Assembly (NCBI GenBank): GCA_030998015.1
Contig: JARWMV010000241.1
Coordinates: 186,001 to 250,000 of the forward strand
Origin: Ceratorhiza oryzae-sativae
Taxonomy: Eukaryota; Basidiomycota; Agaricomycetes; Cantharellales; Ceratobasidiaceae
Reading direction: 5' to 3'
Length of the DNA: 64,000 nt
The position numbers and the translations under genes were made by a program. Below are positions 25,301 to 37,933 of this stretch, piece after piece (within the stretch, counting starts at the first letter, position 1; every line of letters starts with the position of its first letter). The notes below the pieces were generated by a model. That model was given only the letters and a program-made list of their open reading frames with translations. It had not been told where the DNA came from and did not search any database.

Positions 25301-25336
25301 ACCACGTTTGGGTGTAAAGACTGACTTAAGAAGCAT
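22306..25336 (-). pseudogene. Transposase-like gene of transposon 1, degraded
   Basis: Read from 25336 downwards: a basic start (MLLKSVFTPKRGQRKRSR), a coiled-coil segment (about 25033-24605), a SVG-TGA-FVLEGGVGAKIQ block, an intron, SMDSTLQHN (near 24480), GDHAKDQ (near 24215), CCAHKDMNAAKGG (near 23900), LCSLAGAVFNHKDNKKG (near 23680), the MITE insertion, FPDTSN (near 23395), a helical region containing SPEQHE, and a C-terminal coiled coil ending at 22306. The order matches the gene of the second element and, from memory, a long uncharacterised protein family abundant in Agaricomycetes. Several in-frame TGA codons and frame changes show it is dead. The acidic motifs suggest an RNase H-like transposase; this is inference. 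Confidence 0.7.
23449..23635. mobile_element. MITE or foldback element inside transposon 1
   Basis: 187 bp, non-coding. The ends are imperfect inverted repeats (CTTGGCCAAAGCCCGAAAAT versus CTCAGCCAAAAGCAGAAAAT read from the right end), with inner inverted pairs GTCTAAGTATGCTTT / AAAGCATACTTAGAC and TAGCACTCACTAG / CTAGTGAGTGCTA. It interrupts the transposase reading frame after KKGHQDSH. No clear target-site duplication was found. Confidence 0.6.
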
Positions 25337-25789
25337 CCTGTATGCGTATCAAAAAATCTAGAATATCTGATCTGCTTCTATAGTGAAGGAAAGCCGTAGG
25401 TGTACCAATGATGACAGAATGAAACACATGACCAATCAGTAGAACCAAACAACAACAACCACAGATTGCACATAATTGAGATTGAGAAACATTCATGACG
25501 CATGCTAGATACGCGAATGTGATGCTACAAAATCTTCCAAGATACCTACAAGCAAACTTTGTTAAGGTCAATTTCTAAATGGGTGCTCTTGGTTTATGGA
25601 TTCAAGGGTACTCGACATTGCTATAATTTGATACCGCTTAGATAAATGCTTTTTGACCTTAACGTTCGTCATGTAAACTCGTATATTACAATAAATCAAT
25701 CCTTCAAAAGTGTCATCTTTTCCTGTCGTCGTCCATTGAGAGGTCGATTTTCTGTGCCATCAATTTCCATCAAAAGTACCACGTGACGA

Positions 25790-25821
25790 GGGGGCACGGC
25801 ACGCGAAGCGTGCCGACCCCC
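25790..25821. repeat. Right terminal hairpin of transposon 1
   Basis: Same 19-nt palindromic core as the left end (8-bp arms, GAA loop) flanked by G-run and C-run arms. Confidence 0.85.
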
Positions 25822-25869
25822 AATTAGATCTCGTGGCGTGCTCTACCTTCACACCTACACAGTAGCATC

Positions 25870-26920
25870 ATGGCGGAGTCTCACAAAATAATTCTACACC
25901 ACTTGGTTAATTCCGGCTCTCAAAGGGTTCTATGGCTGCTTGTAGGTCGCTATTGCTGTATGGTTATTGGCTGATATTAGTAATGAGGCCTTCATGAATA
26001 GGAGGAACTTGGTATCCCATATGAAATCAGAAAGTATGAACGCACACCTGCAGGACAAGGTCCTCCGGAGCTTGCGGAGATTCATCCTCTTGGCAAATCG
26101 CCTATCATTCAGGATGGTGACATCACGTTGGCCGAGTCTGCTGCCATAATCGGTCAGTTATGCCAACTTTGTGTACTTGATTTCAAACATTTTGTCAGAT
26201 TACATATTAACCAAGTACGGAAATGGTCGGTTTATGCCTTCCGAGTCGGAATATCTCGATAACCTCTACTGTAGGATTTCAAGATCACCAAACGTGTTAG
26301 CTCATCTTAATTCCGCTGGTTCTTGTAGATACTCGATATGCTGATGGAACTCTCATGCCGATTTATGTTCATTGGTTGACGTTCACCCTCATACCCGAAC
26401 GTTTACCTTTTTTCCTTCGCCCAATCCTACGACCAATCATGAATATGGTAATGAGTGTGATGGTTACTCCTAGGCTGAAGTCTAATATTGCGATGGTCAG
26501 TATTGGACATGCTTTCTGCCATGCGGTATATTCAAGGCATCCTTAGCTTGAGGATCATTTTAGCAAGCGACCTGGCAAATTCGTTGCAGGGGGCGATGAA
26601 CCAACGGAAGCCGACTTTGTGATTTCATTCCCACTCGAGTCGTTCGACGCCAGGCCCGAGAGTGGCCTTGGTGAAAGCACCAAAGCGTACATTCAGCTCT
26701 TGCGGGACCGGTAAGTCTTTCGCATATCATTAGTCTGGAGACTAAATGCACTGCTGTTTCAGCCCCGCGTACAAGAGGGTAAGCGTTCTAACTATCAAGA
26801 TTAAAGAGTCAATTCACGAAATGATTCCTGCAGGCGTTGGAAAAATCAGGCTCATATAGGTACGCGCATAAAAAATTACGGTCGGGAGCCAATCGCGTCT
26901 CATGGCGTTTCTGTTTATAG
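25870..26920 (+). CDS. Glutathione S-transferase
   Basis: Seven exons: 25870-25941, 26002-26152, 26199-26270, 26329-26495, 26547-26710, 26763-26778, 26834-26920; 242 residues. The N-terminal thioredoxin-like domain shows SGSQRVLWLLEELG, GKSPIIQDGD and LAESAAII, typical of glutathione-binding residues (the cis-Pro of SPII and the E-S of AESAA). The helical C-terminal domain contains VAGGDEPTEADFVISFPLES. Cytosolic detoxification of electrophiles with glutathione is the expected role. The start codon is only 47 bp from the end of transposon 1, so that repeat forms the proximal promoter. The last exon is unusually basic and the exact C-terminus is less certain. Confidence 0.88.
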
Positions 26921-27837
26921 CCTTCGGTTTTAATGGGACCGCTTCGTCTTGATCAATACGCCGTACGATTTTGAATACGTATATATACAAGTACGAGTTC
27001 CTGTTATCGTGACGGGCCCTCTGGCGATTAGACTCTCAACGCTCAATGCTTTGCACCTCATAGTGCATTAAGTTGGACTGGGGTGGAACAGCAATCTAGT
27101 GCAATCGGCACAACAAGCTACCTTGTTTAGTCTGATAGACACTCGGGCACGACCATAATTTCAAAATATGATGTGTGATACTGGTGCAAACGAAATCTAC
27201 GCACAGGTTCTCAGATAAGACGATGGGATTTCAGCCTGCGTTGAAACGTAGCATCTACGCAAAAATCCTGTTTTGCATATTCCTGAAATTACGGTTGTGC
27301 TTCAGGTGCGTTTAGAGCGTTGGCCTACTACGCATAGAGATTTTCGTTTAATCCTCACGCTGTGAGGTTATTCACCGGCTCAGCTGGCTTTAATCGTTCA
27401 GGGACAGTCACAATGTCCTCTCTGACTATCTGTGATTGAATCGTTGTGTCGTGTACTAATCTAACTACTCTGGCGGCTGTTGTCATTGACCACCAAATCA
27501 CCCCCCATCACGTCAAATAATTATGATGCCAGTGATCCTCTGGCTTCTGGACACGAACAGGATGAAGTTCAATTCAGCCCCAGGAATTCAGTGTTCCTAT
27601 TGAGATAAAAAGAGCTCAACCTGGTTCCGATGGGGTTGGGTCGAAGGACCTCACAGCCATTGAATAGGTTTAGTTCGTTTGATTCACTCGAGGAATGAAA
27701 ATATAGGGCTGCTCGATTATTACGATAATACAGTTAGGTAAATTGGTATCCATCGTATGAAGACGAAAACATAGACGACATAGACCTGGTATATGTGATA
27801 AAAAGCAATTAACGTAAGAGAGACAACATGCATACAC
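26921..27837. other. Intergenic, no gene seen
   Basis: Between the GST and Mor2 3' ends; no supported frame. Confidence 0.45.
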
Positions 27838-30800
27838 TCAGATTCTTCTCCAACGGTCCGATTTTTGAGGTTGCCTTGAGCCCGCACTCATGTTCATATT
27901 TACCGTTCCACCAAATGCTGCCATCGCGCGACTATCTCCGTCCCCATTCTTCGCACTGGTGGTGCTCCCAGGCCCGCCGTGACCAAATAATGACCTGAGT
28001 CCCGCGCTTGACAACCTCCGCGCGCCCACCCTTTGCCTTGGCGATTCGAAGCCAAACGTGTCTCTTGAGCTATCGATACCGCCCTCGTCACTGTCGTCAG
28101 AGTAACGGGTTTGAATCTGACCAGCGGGGGCTCTGAGCGAGGAAGAACATTCGGGGCTGGGGCTAGATAAGACGCTGATAATTCCTCGTGAAGGTAGCTT
28201 AGGTTTTGAGAACTAGCATTAGGCTGGCCGTGGCTCGCGTATGACTCTGCCTCGTATTCTCCATCTTCCCCGTCGGAGTCCTCGAAATATTCCTGAGCTG
28301 ATGTATTTGCTCCATTTCCTGGCCCGTTATTATGAGGCGAGGTTTCGGCGCCACTACGGTGCGGGGTGGACATCTCGAACAAGCCGATGTAGGGCGTACT
28401 GGGTGCTTTGTCAATACTCGTGTCTTGGTCTCCGTGCCGAACGCCATCAATGGATGATATTGAATCCCCCCGTCTTGCGAGTGAACGGGACAGGATCGCG
28501 GCCACACGTCGCTCAGCCTCGTTTTGGAATGTCGCTGGCGCAGGAGGTGCAGGAGAAATGTCAATAGGCTCGGGGATCATGTCGGTTTGCGTGGTAAAGA
28601 AGCTATTCAGGTCGTTCAGCTGGCTGACCAGATTGCCGAGATCATCGTCATCGTCTACACCCATACTCATGCCCATCCCAAAGTCATCAACCCCGGTCTT
28701 CATATCCGACCCTGGGAGTCCATTTAGGGCGACAGAAAACGCCATTGTAACAGGGCGCGCACCGGCCGTCATGCTGAGCGCCTCATAGAGTGCTTGGACA
28801 TTGTTGCGACAGAGAGTAGTCATCTCTTGTGGTCTCGCGACGCACCAACCTGAGGGCTCTGGCATACCGAAAACGATCAGGTTTTCTTCGAGCTCGCGGG
28901 AGCTACGTATATGCATGCTCATACGCAGGACGTGGGTTGCCGCGAGGCCACCAGAAACAGAAAGAGGTTCATCGAGGACATCGAGAGCTTGGAGCGCGAG
29001 ATCGGTCCGGAGAAGAGCCAGAAGCGGCATCAGCAATTCACTGAGGACATTTTGGTTTTTGGTTTCCACGTGTTGGAAAAGGAGCTTCAACAGTTGCATA
29101 GACCTGACTCTGAGCCACCGCTCAGAATTAAGCACGAGTCCAAGGAGGAGCGTCAGAATTTCAGTGGAGTGTTTGGCAGTGTAGTTTTCGCGCAAGCACG
29201 AGACCGCCTGTCGTAAGAAATCTTCTTTGGTGCGGAACTTTTGCTTCGCAAATGAAGTCATCAGTCGGCTGATGCCAACTCGCTTTTCGTCGTCTGCCAG
29301 TCGCGCAATATCAAGTGCGAGATCCGCAAGATCTTCGTCCAATTGCGGCTGATCCATTGCCTCTAGGAATGGTGGGAGGCAGACCGTGTACAGGCTGCGA
29401 AGGCGCCCGGAGCTGGAGTCCACAAATTCGGCGTTGGTGCACTTTGATAGCTTCTTCAAAACATCCATAGAGTTTTTCCATGTAACTGAGGAACGCAACC
29501 CTGACAAAATCGTTGCCTGAAGACTAATGTCGTCCACGTCCCAGTTTTCAGGCTCGTGGTCGAGCAGGTTCTGAACGACGGATTCGTCTGTGATATCAAG
29601 CACGTCAAGGAGCGTTTGGAGCAAAACCAATGCGTTTGCGTATTCTCCCTCGACAGTCGTCGACATGCAGGCCCGCGCTAACCAGAAGAGTTGCGGGCAT
29701 AAGCCGCGGTCGATAACGCCAGCTTTGACTAGTGCGGTTAGCGACATCAAAACCTCCTGGCTGACTTTTTGTGGGCCTGAGTCGTTTGAAGCAACTGTGT
29801 TCGTAAGCCGACCCAAGAGCTCGTTGAATGCACCTTGTTTGATTTGAGGCTGAAGGATACGGAGTAGCTGTAACGAACGACAGGCGGTCGAGGCATCCGT
29901 ACTGTGGGCGCCCCACTCGAGCGCTAAGAGTCCCCATTCTTGACGGAGGCGTGGCCGAGCCGGCTCAAGCAGCCGAAGGACCTCCAAACAAAGCTTTTCC
30001 AGAGTAACAGTGGTTGAATCACTGGATAACCAGCAAGCATCCGAGTTCAGTTCCGATAAACGCGCCAGTGAACCTTTCACGTCCTCCCTACTCAAACCTG
30101 AAAGTCCACTGTTATCATACACAGCTGTGCATGTTCGAAGGGTTTGAAGGAGAAGGTGATGGATTTCTTGGGCCACGCTCGATGACTTGTGGTCGGATTG
30201 TAGGAACATCGCGTGGAGGAAAATTGGCAACTGGAACGAGATGTCCCATGCTGGGTCAAGAGCCACATCCCCAAGGAACAAAAGGGCCAATTGGGCCACC
30301 GAAAGTTGTGTTCGGGACTCGGAAAGCGGAAGTAATGCCTCCAGGTTGGCGGTGTAGAGGTTTGAACGAGGTCGCTTGGGCATATTGATCTTTTGGATCG
30401 ACATGGTAGCTGGAGAGATGAGCGTGCACAGCTCGTGGAAGACCAGCTCGCCGAATTGAGTACGTGACAGGTAGGCAATAACTCGCCTCGAGTACGCAAC
30501 GAATGCAGCATTGCCAAGCCAAGTGGCCTGCTCAATCAGCCACTTGACGATGGCATGGTGGTTCATGGGGTATGTGCCCGCTACTAGCTTGGTCCATAGT
30601 GCCTGGATCTCATTGGGGTGGGTGTCTCCGAACCGGATCGTAAGGGCGAGTAAATTGTGCATGCAAAGATCGCCAGTTGGTAACAGCTCGTTTGTCCCTT
30701 CACTCATCAATTCCACGTACGCCATCCAAGGCTCGAGAGCATGCAAGACTAGCGCTTCCCCTTCCCGTAGGTGGGATAGATGTAAGCACATTGCGCGAGC

Positions 30801-33800
30801 AAGGGGACTGCTTCTCCAGGATGGTTTGTTGCCAGGAATTCAGATATGCGACGTTGACCTGGAAGATAAACGCTTGGTGCATAGCTACGGATTGCAGCTT
30901 CCGAATCAGCTATAAAGGGGATCCGGGAGGTCTGGCGGTGGATGGCTTCAAGGACGTTGAAGCCGTGCTGGCGGATTTGATGGCCTGTATCTCCTAGACT
31001 CGCCAGGGCCAAGCATACAACTTGGCTGAACGAGAACGGGGAATCGGTGCAAGTCAAGATGACATCGGCCACAACGCCAAACGAGGGGGTGCTTCCAGGC
31101 ATTGTGTGCAATGAAGCAAACGCTCGACGGCAGATGTCGTCCAGTAGCTCTTCGTTCCTTGCAGGGTAAGTCAGAAGGGACTTGAGCGCTTTTCTGCTTT
31201 AAGTGTCAGTACCAAAGTTGTAATCCACGTTAACCATCTCACCTTCCAGACGCATTGACAGATTCGGAAGGGTGTTCAAGTGACGCATTTATCCAGTCTA
31301 GGACATCAGAAACTTTCAGCGCGGGAGGGCTATCCGGTGCGGTATTATTCCCTGGAGAGCGGGTTTTGTCGACGTAGAAGAACGCTCCGGCCTAATGCAA
31401 AGTACTTAGAAATCTTTGGTCCGAAACAAGGGTGAGACTGCGACTTACACACAGGGATGCCATAGCTGCCGGGACAGCTTCTACCATCTGTTCACACTCG
31501 GAGTCATACAGCGCAGAGGTGCCATATCGAACAGCAGTAGCTCGCATAGCAGCGTGGCGTTGGCGCACAGGGCCAGACGCAGGTCCATACGTGCACCAGT
31601 CCTGACAAAGATGGAAGAGCTCTAAACGAGCATGCGGCCACATAAACCGGTCAATGTCCTTGCGATTCGACAACGCGTCGAACAAGTTCTCAACTACACC
31701 GCAGAAAAGCCGGCGGAGCCGGTGTGAGTCTGAGTCTTGTTTGATATCGTTGTGGCTGAGGAATGTCTTGGTTTCTCGCACAAACTGAAGCATAAAGTGG
31801 AGCGCTCCTTGGTCGCTCAAGGATTTAGGGTCCCGGATAAAGTGGGCTGTAAGCTGGTGAACTTGGGCCACGGAGACATACAACCGGTCTTGGTTTCTTG
31901 CCGGCGGGCCGTCTGAGAGGATCGGCTCATAGCTGTGCTTCTGAATTCGTCATAGATATGCCTTGTGATAGATTGTAGATCCTCGAGGACTGTGCGGAAT
32001 GTGCTTAGATGTACCGAGCCCAGGGCAGTGGTGACAGCATCACGAAAGCGGGCTTGGTCAGACGATAAAAAGGGAATAATTAATCGGAAGAGACCCCGTG
32101 CAGTTGTCAGGCGCTCGCGCTGAGAGGCTGGATCAGAAGGCATCCGTACATGTTCTCGAGTTGGAGCTGGGCGTGCGTCGGAAAGGGAAGCACACGAGCA
32201 CAACGCAATGATCCAGGATCTCCATTGCTCAACTGACAGACCGTGCCCATCACGCCTATCCTCCACGTCCTCCGATGCACCAGACCCCTGTCTGACGGGA
32301 CGAACAAGTGGGGCCGCCGCCACCTTAGATGAGATACCAGCCACAGTGGACATCAGAGGATGAAACCGAACGATCCACGAGTTCCAGGCCATACGGGCGT
32401 AGTCGAGCGTGTGGGGGCATCGCTCCATACATTCCTGAGTGATGGCTGGAAAGACATACGTCCACACTCGCATATCCTCCTCATCCTTGCTCTGCGCTAA
32501 CCGCAACAAACTATTGGCATCCTTGTTCTGCTGCCAAAAGGTAAACTTCCGGCGGTAGCGTTCCGGAGGTGCGTGCTCTCGTCTCTCGAATATAGACGCA
32601 ATCGAAGGACCTTTGCCAAGGAGGATGTCTGCCACGCGCATTTCGATATCGCCCGCTGAGGGCTCAGCTAGTTCGCTCTCCTTTCTGGAATTTGGGATAA
32701 GGGTGCCACAGAGGAGAAGTACTTTGACAGCCAGACTACGGAGGGGTTGTGAAACAGAAGACAGCAGATATAAGGCGCCTCCTTCAATGTCTTTTGCCAG
32801 TTTAGCCGAGTCGACTTTTACCAGATCGACACTGCTTTCGCTCCCTCAGCAGGCACCTTCTCCAAGCGCTGAGCCCACGCTTCTACTAGCTCAACCCAGA
32901 GTGGGGCAACCAGCTCTTGCTCGGCGACAATTCGAAGGGCCGACGTGTCCCGAGGCCCGGTGGGTGCCATGTATGTGAACAGGTACCGTGTACACCTCCA
33001 GACGGCAGCCTTGACGTGCTTAGCGTCCGCAGCCATCCGACGAAGGGCAGAGGCAGCAGCGTCCGCGAGGTTGGCATCGACGTGGTTGATAGATCTGACG
33101 AGCAAATCCAGTGCATCGGTGAGGGAAATGGTCGAGTGAAGACAGCGCGGCCATGATTCAAAGCAGACCATCAGAAAGTAGACTTGGGGGTCCAGGTGGC
33201 GAGGGTAAGCGACCGAAATGTCTCCACGCCGCTTGATTACGAGCTGCTCGCCCTCTTCAAAAGAGAAGTTGGTGCGCAAAAATCTCTCATCCGAAAGAGT
33301 GAGATGACCGACTGCCTGAGCGCAAGACATGGCGAGTTTTCCTACGACTGGCCCCGCACGTTCGAAGAACTCTGTTACACCAGGCTTAGCGAAAAATGCC
33401 TCTGGCAAGAACGTAGCATCGAAGGTGTAGTCCTCGCCAGTGTCGTAGGTCGTGAAATCTGTGTTTGATGGCCAAACTGGCTTGGTCTCTTTTTGCATAA
33501 CGGTGAGGGTGAACAGGATAGCACGAAGAGCGATGATTGGACGGAATGGCACAGACATATCCGGCGTTCCATTGCCTAGAACGTCCGACTCCTGAAGTAA
33601 TTCCATGACAAGATCTCTACCGTAATCGAAATGACGGGCAAGAATAAAGTGTAGGATATATTCGTGACATTCGAGCGGTTCGTCAGGCGGGAAGATAGCT
33701 TGGCCTTTAGGTGGGAAAAGATGCTTCAGAACAGTGTCCATTTTTGCTGTCGCAGTCGCGCTAGGTTCGTGACATCGGTACAAGTAAGCCCAGATAATCC

Positions 33801-36244
33801 GTACGATGCCATTCAGGCACATAACGCGAGCTTGCTTCTCTTGCTGATAAGGAAGCAAGCGTTCATAAGACACCCTCTAGACGTCTATTTGACACCCACC
33901 TTCATTTTGATCACACTGAAGTCTATGCATGACATCCAGTTTTTGGCGAAGAAATCTTGAGGAGCAACGCAAAGGGCAGATATCGCCAAGGGATATGCAA
34001 CGCCAAAGTAACGAGGCTTTGTGAGCATCTCGCGCGCCTTTGGATAAATGACATCGATAGCCTTTGCCCATCCTGGATGGTTTACCTCGGCTTGGGCAGT
34101 CTGGGGGTTCAGGTATTAGCTCACGTTTTCGCGTAATACGTTCACAGTTCCTACCTTGCCGATGGGATGCAAGATTTGAACAAGCGATTGCGCAAACGCG
34201 ATCTTTAGTCGAGTGCCATGTGCGTTCGCAAATGCCTTGGACAAGGATTCCATAAACTCGGCTCCCTCTTCGAACGCCTCAGGGGGCCAGACCTAGGGAA
34301 TCAAGCCTAAGCATGAAAAAACAGCGGCACGCTCATGGCAATCTAACCTTGATCCGGATGTGTTTTAGCCCCTCAACAATATGTTCATACCGCGCATCGT
34401 GATCCTTGGGGACTTGTCCTGAGGAAACTGGCTCTAGTGCACGCAAATATCTATCGGTGACGCTTTGGAAACTATCAAATTGCATCGTGAGACGAAGATC
34501 AGGACGCGCTACAACCAACGCTACCTACCGAATGTTTGCTATTTGACCAAGTAAGGATGCATAAAGCTCTGCATTCGCTCTGTGATTCCCCGACATTGCT
34601 AATCGCTTTCTAGAGGACGGAACGTCGGCCAGTTGAAAGTGAGTACGACGAATCAACTCACAAATCAGGGTTTCGCACTGGTTCAAACGAATTTTCCTCC
34701 AGAGCAGTTCCCATCGCTTCTCCTAATACATCCTTGCCCGAGTCACTCACGCCAGCCAAAACTTCCAATAGCGCACGCGAAAGCACGTATACTGTCATGA
34801 GTTCCATCCGTTCGGCCAAAATCCGACTGACGTCTGCTTGAGTATAGACCTGAGTATGGCTAGAATTGGATCCGCCTGAGCTGATGGGATTCAGCGCCCC
34901 TAGTGCGGCGTTGACGTTTTGAGAGGTAGAGCCAGACCCAGAGTGAGGACCTCCGTGCCCCATTTGATGCCGTTGGGTATGCAGACGGATTTGAGCAGAT
35001 GTAGGGACTAGGCGTTGGGTTCGTCTCCAACGAGCAAGGGCGTCCACAACTAACCGAGTGTGCTTGAGAGCGATATGTGCGAGGGCAGCAAGCGTTGCAT
35101 CAAGCTGTCGATCAACGCCTGGGCCAAGAATGACAGACAAGAGGGGTTCCGAGTGCTGTCAAACATAAACTAAGCAAAATAGCAACAGGAGAGGTGTTGG
35201 CGAACCTACCAACGGTTCTTTCAAGAAGTTTCCCATCTTCTGCTCTACCTCGGTGACAAACCGCAAGAAGACGGCGTGCAATGCGTACTCAGCAGGCGTC
35301 TTCGGATCAGGCGCCACATCGTTGTTCTCGTGGGGAGTCGTCGCTCTGCGCGGTGGCCGTGGAATGGGAATATTTTGAGTGACGTCTGTCGTGCTGTCGC
35401 CAGCCCGGCTGGCAGCACCGTGCTAAAATTCCGCGGCCGATTGCCTAGGCCACCAAATTTGAATCCACCCAAACCTGATCCGCTAGGGGCCATTGCCTGG
35501 CTGGAGGGGAGCCGAGGAACAGGAGGTATATCCTCGTCTACCGGTCCAAATCCACCGGAAGTGTTCACCACAAAGCCATTAAAGCCGGCAAACCCAGGAA
35601 ATGAGGAGTTTCCGGCGCCGCTGTCACTGACCTCCGAGGCAGCGTATGAAGGGGCAGCAGAATGCATATCACGCATGCCTGTTCGACTTGGAGCAGCGCT
35701 GGTAGACGGTCGCCGAGATTGAGAATGAGAACCGGCATTGCTGTGTTTAGGAACGGGGGGCGTAGATTTTCCACTCGTCCCGCTTTTGAAGGCCGCCTTG
35801 AGCGAGGCAAAGGATCCCTTTCTTTTTGTTCGTGGGGGAGGATCGAACCGGAATGACTGTAACGAGGCATCTGATTCGCGACGAGCATGGCCCAATACAG
35901 GTGGGGCAAACATGCCGCTTCCGTTAGGATTTGAGAGCATCCCGCCTGAAGCGGTGCTCGAACTCGACCCGCCAATGGGGGCCGAGGCAAGAGAGAGGGC
36001 CCCCCCGAGAAGGAGCCACCGCCTTGAGTCGGAAAGGCAAAGGTGTTCGACTGGCCATGGTCGCCAAACGGTTGGCTGGGAGTGGGCGACCCGCGCCCGA
36101 GCTGCTGTTGAGCCTGACGGCCGAAAGGAGTTACGTTTGAGCTATAATCGTCGTCATCAAAGCCTGTTGTTGCGTTCGATATATCAGTATAACGGCCAAG
36201 GGAAAATGTGCTAAAAACGGCTAACTTGGTATCTCAATCTGCAT
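27838..36244 (-). CDS. mor2: Mor2/Furry/Tao3 (PAG1) cell-morphogenesis scaffold
   Basis: A very large helical-repeat protein, about 2,500 residues. It starts MQIEIPS with exon 1 at 36226-36244, then FDDDDYSSNVTPFGRQ from 36163. Diagnostic stretches include EYALHAVFLRFVTEVEQKMG (near 35230), PGVDRQLDATLAALAHIALK, HGTRLKIAFAQSLVQILHPI, VMCLNGIVRIIWAYLYRCHE (near 33830) and the long uninterrupted C-terminal frame below 30791. Furry/Tao3/Mor2 proteins scaffold NDR kinases (Orb6/Cbk1) with Mob2 in polarised growth. At least four single-base losses disturb the frame: near 28132 (run of five G), 30803 (four G), 35420 and 36000 (seven C). Each restores a natural continuation if one base is added. The true C-terminus is the frame ending at 27838 (SDDSDEGGIDSSRDTFGFES...), not the frame ending near 27900. 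Confidence 0.9.
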
Positions 36245-36696
36245 ATTTAAAAAACTACGTGCGAAGCCTCCAAGTAGACTATTTCCTCAGTTGCTGAAAA
36301 TTTCGGATATAGGACTATAGGTTGCGAGCAGCTCCAAGAGTTGAACTCCACAGAGAAAGTCGTGGCGCGGTTGTGAGAGCTGTAACAGCCAACTGGTATG
36401 AGAAAAAAAGGTCACTTGTATGTACTTTTCCTAATTGGCTATGGATCTGGCATGACACACACCCTTGAACTGTCGATATACCGGATGCGGGTGGAGGGAG
36501 GGCGTGGGGGGCAACTGGCTGGGCTGACCCAATTGGCGCTTATTTGGCAGGGTTCTGGAACGTGCGGATACTCTGCGAAGGTTGCTCTATTCGCCACAGG
36601 ACGGCAACTAACGTGCAAGAGACTGCACTGTCCGCCTTGAGATCGCCGCCTACGACGGCTGCGGCTGCGACTCGGCTCTGTCTGCTGCCCCAAGCG
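36245..36696. other. Divergent promoter region
   Basis: Lies between Mor2 and methyltransferase D. No gene recognised. Confidence 0.45.
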
Positions 36697-37933
36697 ATGC
36701 CTGCAATCCCATTCTACGACCCCGAGACCAATGGATTCATGTACCGTGTCGAGCCTGATGTTCACCATTCTACTCAGACTCAATATCCGAGATATCTAGC
36801 GAGACGGAGACTTCAGAATCTACGAGGACTATCGGAACTGACGACTTACCCGGTACGCCCCCTAGCAAACGCTCCTCTGGCCGTCTCACTCTCCGCCCTG
36901 TTTTTTCGAGGCAGACTACTTTATCGAACACAATGGCAGAGTGCACCCCTCAAACAATTGTCTGTGGTACTTTCCCGCAGACAATACCCGCAGATTTATC
37001 GTTCGACATTTTGTTGAATCATATATCCACGGCGGGAACTACGCCCCCACCGTGAAAACATTTCTTTCGCTGGATCCCAAGCAGGAGCGTCGAGCGTTGG
37101 AGCTCGGCACTCGTGATGGCACCTGGCAAGTCCCAGTCGAAATCGAACCTCGATTCGGTGATTGATGGTGCATATTCAGGGTACAAGAGATGGCCACCGA
37201 GTTTCCGCACGTCCAATTCCAGAGTTTGGATATCGCACCCATTATCGCACATGCTCCCCGTCCAAACGTCATTTTTCAGGTGTATAACTTCAACGAAGGG
37301 TTACTGGTAGATAGCGCATCTCAGGACGTTGTATTTCTAAACGCAGCATTCGAACTAGTTAGTAACGCCTGCTCTTCCCATTTAGACTACTGCTGATAAC
37401 TACAACCAGACCAAGGATTATCGAGCACTTATTCGCGAGCACATCGCGTTCTTCGTCCCGGAGGGCTGATTCACATCCGAGATTTCGACCTACTGTTATA
37501 CGATTCAGAAGATCCGTCTAAGGCCGCTTGGCGCACCCATCCGATTACTTCCAGGCTCCTCCATACCGTACGAAAAGGTTTGATTCAAGTAGGAGCTGAT
37601 GTTCAAACATTCGAACATCTCACCGACTCGCTCGCTTCCGAGCCCAATGGGGCCATCGGCTTCGAAAATGTACAAACAGAAAACAAACTGTTCCACGGAT
37701 ATCCTCACGAAAGTATCTCATGCGAACACAAGGTTGACCCTCGATTTGCCCCGTACCTTGAACATTTTGCAGTAGCGTCAATTCGAGATATGACCAGTAT
37801 ACTATGTGATGCGGGAATGGAGATGAAGGAAGCTGATCAACTGATTGAAACGGCCATCGCAGAGCTCAGAAGCTCAAACAACTGTGTGCTATTCAGACTT
37901 CTTTGTATGCACGCGGTCAAGAAGCACGAATAG
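36697..37933 (+). pseudogene. SAM-dependent methyltransferase D (LaeA-like), two frameshifts
   Basis: Exons 36697-36852, 36915-37125, 37180-37357 and 37410-37933. Motifs LELGTRDGTW, SLDIAPI and the VYNF block are present. One base is missing near 36767 (after EPDVH) and another near 37437 (REA-H-RVLRPGG continues only with one added base). The second intron uses a GC donor (GCAAGT...CAG) where all paralogs have GT. Closest paralog by eye is gene E, with the same MPxIPxYDPE start. Probably inactive unless these are assembly errors. Confidence 0.72.

Larger units (their letters stand above)
22067..25822 (-). mobile_element. Decayed DNA transposon 1 with hairpin termini
   Basis: The ends are inverted: left TGGGAGTCGGCACGC, right (reverse complement) TGGGGGTCGGCACGC. 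Both ends contain the same palindrome CGGCACGC-GAA-GCGTGCCG. Between them lies one minus-strand gene (22306-25336) homologous in parts and order to the gene in the element at 47408-52876, and a MITE at 23449-23635. Flanks (tactaag / attagat) give no convincing target-site duplication, so this copy may be old or rearranged. Without the MITE it is about 3.57 kb. Confidence 0.75.

Noticed and set aside
27900..30791. 963-residue frame taken as the complete C-terminus of Mor2
   Set aside because: Below about 28132 the other frame (SDDSDEGGIDSS...) has natural composition; the long frame becomes basic and unnatural, consistent with a one-base loss in a G run.
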